NCBI GenBank assembly: GCA_016926805.1
Contig: JAFGNV010000090.1
Coordinates: 1 to 64,000 of the forward strand
Length of the DNA: 64,000 bases
Direction: 5' to 3'
Source of the DNA: Anaerolineae bacterium
GTDB taxonomy: Bacteria; Chloroflexota; Anaerolineae; 4572-78; J111
A program made the position numbers and the translations under genes. Below are positions 61,325-64,000 of this stretch, piece after piece. Numbering within the stretch: position 1 is the first letter of the stretch; each line of letters begins with the position of its first letter. The notes below the pieces were generated by a model. That model saw only the letters and a list, made by a program, of their open reading frames with translations. It ran no database searches and had not been told where the DNA came from.

Positions 61325-63235
61325 ATGCGGGTTATCGGCACGGCTGGTCACGTCGATCACGGCAAATCGACCCTGGTAAAAGCTCTCACCGGCATTAACC
61401 CCGACCGGCTCAAAGAAGAGCAACAACGAGAGATGACCATCGACCTGGGCTTTGCCTGGCTCACGTTGCCTTCCGGCGAGCCGGTTGGCATTGTAGACGT
61501 ACCCGGTCACCAGGATTTTATCAAAAACATGCTGGCCGGGGTGGGCGGCATCGACCTGGCCCTGTTTGTGATTGCCGCCGACGAAGGCGTAATGCCCCAA
61601 ACCCGCGAACATCTGGCCATTCTGGATTTGCTGGAAATCCCCCGTGGGGTCATTGCCATCACCAAAATCGATCTAATTGAAGATGAAGAGTGGCTGGAAC
61701 TGATCCTGGCCGACATCGCCGAAACTGTGGCCGGAACGGCGCTGGCTGATGCTCCGATGATCCCCGTGGCCCCCTTACAAGGCCGGGGACTTGAGATGTT
61801 GATTGATACCCTGGACCGGATATTGACCCAGGTTCCCCCGCGCGCCAATCGAGGCCGGCCCCGGCTGCCCATCGACCGGGTATTCTCCATCAGCGGTTTC
61901 GGCACCGTGGTGACCGGCACCCTGCTTGATGGCGACTTACAGGTGGGGCAGGAAGTAGAAATTTTACCTCAGGGCTTCAAAAGCCGGGTACGCGGTTTGC
62001 AATCCCACAAACAAAGTGTGAATACCGCCTATCCCGGTTCGCGGACGGCGGTCAATCTGACCGGTCTGAGCGCCAGCGACCTCTTGCGAGGGAATGTGTT
62101 GACCATCCCCGGCTGGCTTGAACCCTCCCAACTGATTGACGTTTACCTGAGGCTGTTGCCCGACTCGCCCCGGCCTCTGCGCCACAATCAGGAAATTGAA
62201 ATATTCACCGGTTCCACCGAAGTCAACGGCCACGCCCGTTTGTTGGGCGCCCGCCAGTTGGAGCCGGGTCAAACCGGCTGGGTGCAGTTACGTTTGGCCC
62301 GGCGTATTCCCGTGGTCAAGGGGGACCATTTTATCATCCGCCAGGCTTCGCCCTCCCTGACCATTGGCGGCGGGGTGATTGTAGATCCTTTGCCTCGCCG
62401 TCGCCACCGGCGTTTTCGCCCTGAGGTCATCGATCGTCTGGAAACGCTGTTGGCCGGTACGCCGGAGGACGTTCTGCTGGCCGAGTTGGATCGACGCGGG
62501 CCGGTATCGGCCAAAACGGTTATTGCCGAAAGCGGCCTCCCCATCGAAACCGCCACGGCAGCCCTGGCCGAACTGCTTGACCGTGATGAAGTCTTCTTCC
62601 TCTCCGGGGTAGACTCCGGACCACTGGCGACTCTGGCCGCCGCAAAGTTATTGGTGGCCTCCCGAACCGGCTGGGCCAACCTGTTGAGACAAATAAAAAC
62701 GACCCTGTCCAATTACCACCACCGCTACCCCTTGCGGCTAGGCATGCCCCGGGGCGAGTTGAAAAGTCGCCTCAAATTGGAGACTCGCCTGTTTAACGAG
62801 GCCATCCAGCGCGGCCAACAAGACCAAGACTTAGTGGCCACCGAAACTATGGTTCGTTTGCCCGGTCACCAGGTGAAATTCACGCTGCAACAACAGCAGG
62901 CCATTGACAAAATTCTGGCCGATTTTCGGCGCGCGCCCTATAACACCCCTCTACCCAAAGATGTCGCAGCTGCGATTGGCGAAGATGTGCTGCTGGCCCT
63001 GATTGAAGCCGGGCAACTGGTCCGCCTCTCCGAAGACGTGATGCTCTTGGCCAAAACTTACCAGGAATTTACCAACTGGCTCGAGCCATACCTGCGTCAA
63101 AACCAGACGGTCAACGTGGCCCAAGTCCGCGATACTTTCAATACCAGCCGCAAATACGCCCTGGCTCTTCTGGAATACACCGACGAGCAGCGAATCACCA
63201 GACGGGTTGGTGACGAGCGGGTGCTGCGGGAGTAA
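61325..63235 (+). CDS. selB: Selenocysteine-specific elongation factor SelB
   Basis: A translational GTPase that delivers selenocysteinyl-tRNA to UGA codons with a SECIS element. The G domain has G1 GHVDHGKST (8-16), the switch region with REMTIDLGFA, G3 DVPGHQDF (58-65) and G4 TKID (about 112-115). Beta-barrel domains 2 and 3 follow (about 180-350; FSISGFGTVVTGTL, then TIGGGVIVDP), then winged-helix repeats to residue 636 that bind the mRNA hairpin. The absence of an NKxD variant of EF-Tu and the domain-4 length identify SelB. selA, selD and selC are not in this window. Confidence 0.95.
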   Translation: MRVIGTAGHVDHGKSTLVKALTGINPDRLKEEQQREMTIDLGFAWLTLPSGEPVGIVDVPGHQDFIKNMLAGVGGIDLALFVIAADEGVMPQTREHLAILDLLEIPRGVIAITKIDLIEDEEWLELILADIAETVAGTALADAPMIPVAPLQGRGLEMLIDTLDRILTQVPPRANRGRPRLPIDRVFSISGFGTVVTGTLLDGDLQVGQEVEILPQGFKSRVRGLQSHKQSVNTAYPGSRTAVNLTGLSASDLLRGNVLTIPGWLEPSQLIDVYLRLLPDSPRPLRHNQEIEIFTGSTEVNGHARLLGARQLEPGQTGWVQLRLARRIPVVKGDHFIIRQASPSLTIGGGVIVDPLPRRRHRRFRPEVIDRLETLLAGTPEDVLLAELDRRGPVSAKTVIAESGLPIETATAALAELLDRDEVFFLSGVDSGPLATLAAAKLLVASRTGWANLLRQIKTTLSNYHHRYPLRLGMPRGELKSRLKLETRLFNEAIQRGQQDQDLVATETMVRLPGHQVKFTLQQQQAIDKILADFRRAPYNTPLPKDVAAAIGEDVLLALIEAGQLVRLSEDVMLLAKTYQEFTNWLEPYLRQNQTVNVAQVRDTFNTSRKYALALLEYTDEQRITRRVGDERVLRE

Positions 63236-63273
63236 CGAGTGATCCAGCGGCAAAAAACAAAAAGAGGATAACC

Positions 63274-63741
63274 ATGTTTAACCATGCCCCCGAGAATTAC
63301 CGGTGCCCTTTTTGCCTGTTAGTGCAGGGTATCGAAAATGAGGATGTATCTTCCGTTCAAACCGACATCATCTACCATAATCCGGCGGTCACGGCTTTCA
63401 TCAGTTCACACCAGTGGCCCAACAATCCCGGTAATGTCATCATTATCCCCAATGAGCATTATGAGAATATTTTCGACCTGCCAGTGGCTTATACACCCAA
63501 AATTCAGGCCGTGGCCAAAGCCGTTGCCCTGGCGATGAAAATAGCTTTTGACTGCGATGGAGTCTCCGTCCGGCAACACAACGAACCTGCCGGAAATCAA
63601 GATGTGTGGCATTATCATCTTCATGTCACGCCCCGCTATGAGGGCGACAGATTTTACACAACGCAGCGCAGATTCATGGCGGTTGACGAACGAGCGAAGT
63701 ATGCCCAAGCGCTCAGAAAGCATTTGGCAAATGATAGGTAA
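63274..63741 (+). CDS. HIT family nucleotide-binding hydrolase
   Basis: A 155-residue histidine-triad protein that hydrolyses or transfers nucleoside monophosphates. The triad HYHLHV gives H113, H115 and H117, with H115-region attack typical of the family; C11/C14 (CPFC) may bind zinc together with later His residues. NNPGNVIIIPNEH is the conserved upstream strand pair. AAAGAGGA upstream supports the ATG. It lies between selB and a NUDIX gene 3 bases downstream; the two could act on related nucleotides. Confidence 0.9.
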   Translation: MFNHAPENYRCPFCLLVQGIENEDVSSVQTDIIYHNPAVTAFISSHQWPNNPGNVIIIPNEHYENIFDLPVAYTPKIQAVAKAVALAMKIAFDCDGVSVRQHNEPAGNQDVWHYHLHVTPRYEGDRFYTTQRRFMAVDERAKYAQALRKHLANDR

Positions 63742-63744
63742 ACA

Positions 63745-64000
63745 ATGATCACCCTTGGCGTTAATATCGCAATTGTTCAATCCGGTAAGATCCTCCTTAC
63801 CAGGCGCGAAGATTTTGAGGTTTGGTGTATTCCCGGCGGCATAGTTGACCCCAACGAATCTCTGGCCCAGGCGGCGATTCGTGAAGCGCGTGAAGAAACA
63901 GGCCTGGAGGTTGAATTGTTACGACTGGTAGGCATGTATTCCGAAATTGGCCGGGGAGACGGCGTGCACATCGCCTTATTCACCGGGCAGCCGGTCGGCG
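63745..64000 (+). CDS. NUDIX hydrolase (cut by the window end)
   Basis: The first 85 residues of a NUDIX protein. The full NUDIX box is present: GGIVDPNESLAQAAIREA followed by REETGLEV, i.e. GX5EX7REUXEEXGU. Such enzymes hydrolyse nucleoside diphosphates linked to other moieties; here WCIPGG before the box resembles MutT/ADP-ribose type members. The frame is open at the last base, so the C-terminus lies outside. It begins 3 bases after the HIT gene and is probably co-translated. Confidence 0.88.
   Translation, partial: MITLGVNIAIVQSGKILLTRREDFEVWCIPGGIVDPNESLAQAAIREAREETGLEVELLRLVGMYSEIGRGDGVHIALFTGQPVG

Noticed and set aside
1-64000. CRISPR array, phage or transposon as the window's special content
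   Set aside because: No regularly spaced repeats, no transposase, integrase or phage structural genes were found; repeats present are short isolated palindromes or two-unit tandems.
1-64000. tRNA and rRNA genes, including selC near selB
   Set aside because: I saw no cloverleaf with a GTTCGANTC T-loop and no rRNA segment; the gaps around selB are too short for a tRNA. A covariance-model scan would settle this.

Overview
This 64 kb window looks like a chromosomal segment of a Chloroflexota bacterium, probably Anaerolineae. That placement is an inference from gene style, not from a marker gene: long sensor kinases, lipoproteins with TPTP-type linkers, PA14/NHL surface proteins, GH99-like and GH39-like glycosidases, DegV proteins and repeated TGnTATAAT promoters. 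There is no rRNA, tRNA, CRISPR array, phage or intact insertion sequence that I can see. About 56 protein genes are supported, most of them housekeeping, signalling or transport.

Layout. 0-5 kb: a REC-GAF-adenylate cyclase, two degraded gene tails (thiol peroxidase; probable APC transporter) and an APC permease fused to two universal-stress domains. 5-17.5 kb: a GH99-like surface glycosidase, a TPR membrane protein, a compact run of histidine kinase, tyrosine/dual-specificity phosphatase, Cys-rich small protein and cellobiose 2-epimerase, then a TVP38-type membrane protein, ornithine aminotransferase, a large polytopic membrane protein and a GH39-like lipoprotein. 17.9-22 kb: an 1101-residue hybrid kinase and its response regulator. 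22-32 kb: smc, a divergent GroEL-like protein, a 1256-residue GT-C/PA14/NHL membrane protein and an AAC(3)-like acetyltransferase overlapping it. 32-40.5 kb: an orphan minE under a promoter with a tandem operator-like repeat, two small membrane proteins, a NagD-type phosphatase, msrB, a MOSC protein, a lipoprotein, a MASE3 kinase, a cinA-like gene, yvcK and a half-size TauE protein.

40.7-44.3 kb is the most system-like region: an HTH regulator with one DegV lipid-binding protein, then an ECF sigma factor overlapping a second DegV gene, followed by a single-span membrane protein that could be an anti-sigma factor. 44.3-49 kb holds an OsmC protein, a protein sharing an unusual two-CXXC tail with the response regulator at 21.3 kb, gap and a glycogen synthase. 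49.3-60 kb is a peptide/oligopeptide ABC transporter with three substrate-binding proteins, two ATPases and two permeases. 60-64 kb has a small ORF and coiled-coil protein leading into selB, a HIT protein and a NUDIX protein cut by the window end.

Intergenic DNA carries several short, nearly perfect palindromes that fall into at least two families (outer GTAGnGAC...GTCnCTAC; and AGACC...GGTCT), sitting at 3' ends of genes like REP elements or terminators. Several promoters were read directly, including consensus ones at 39.06, 40.72 and 49.2 kb and one that implies a leaderless mRNA at 27.36 kb.
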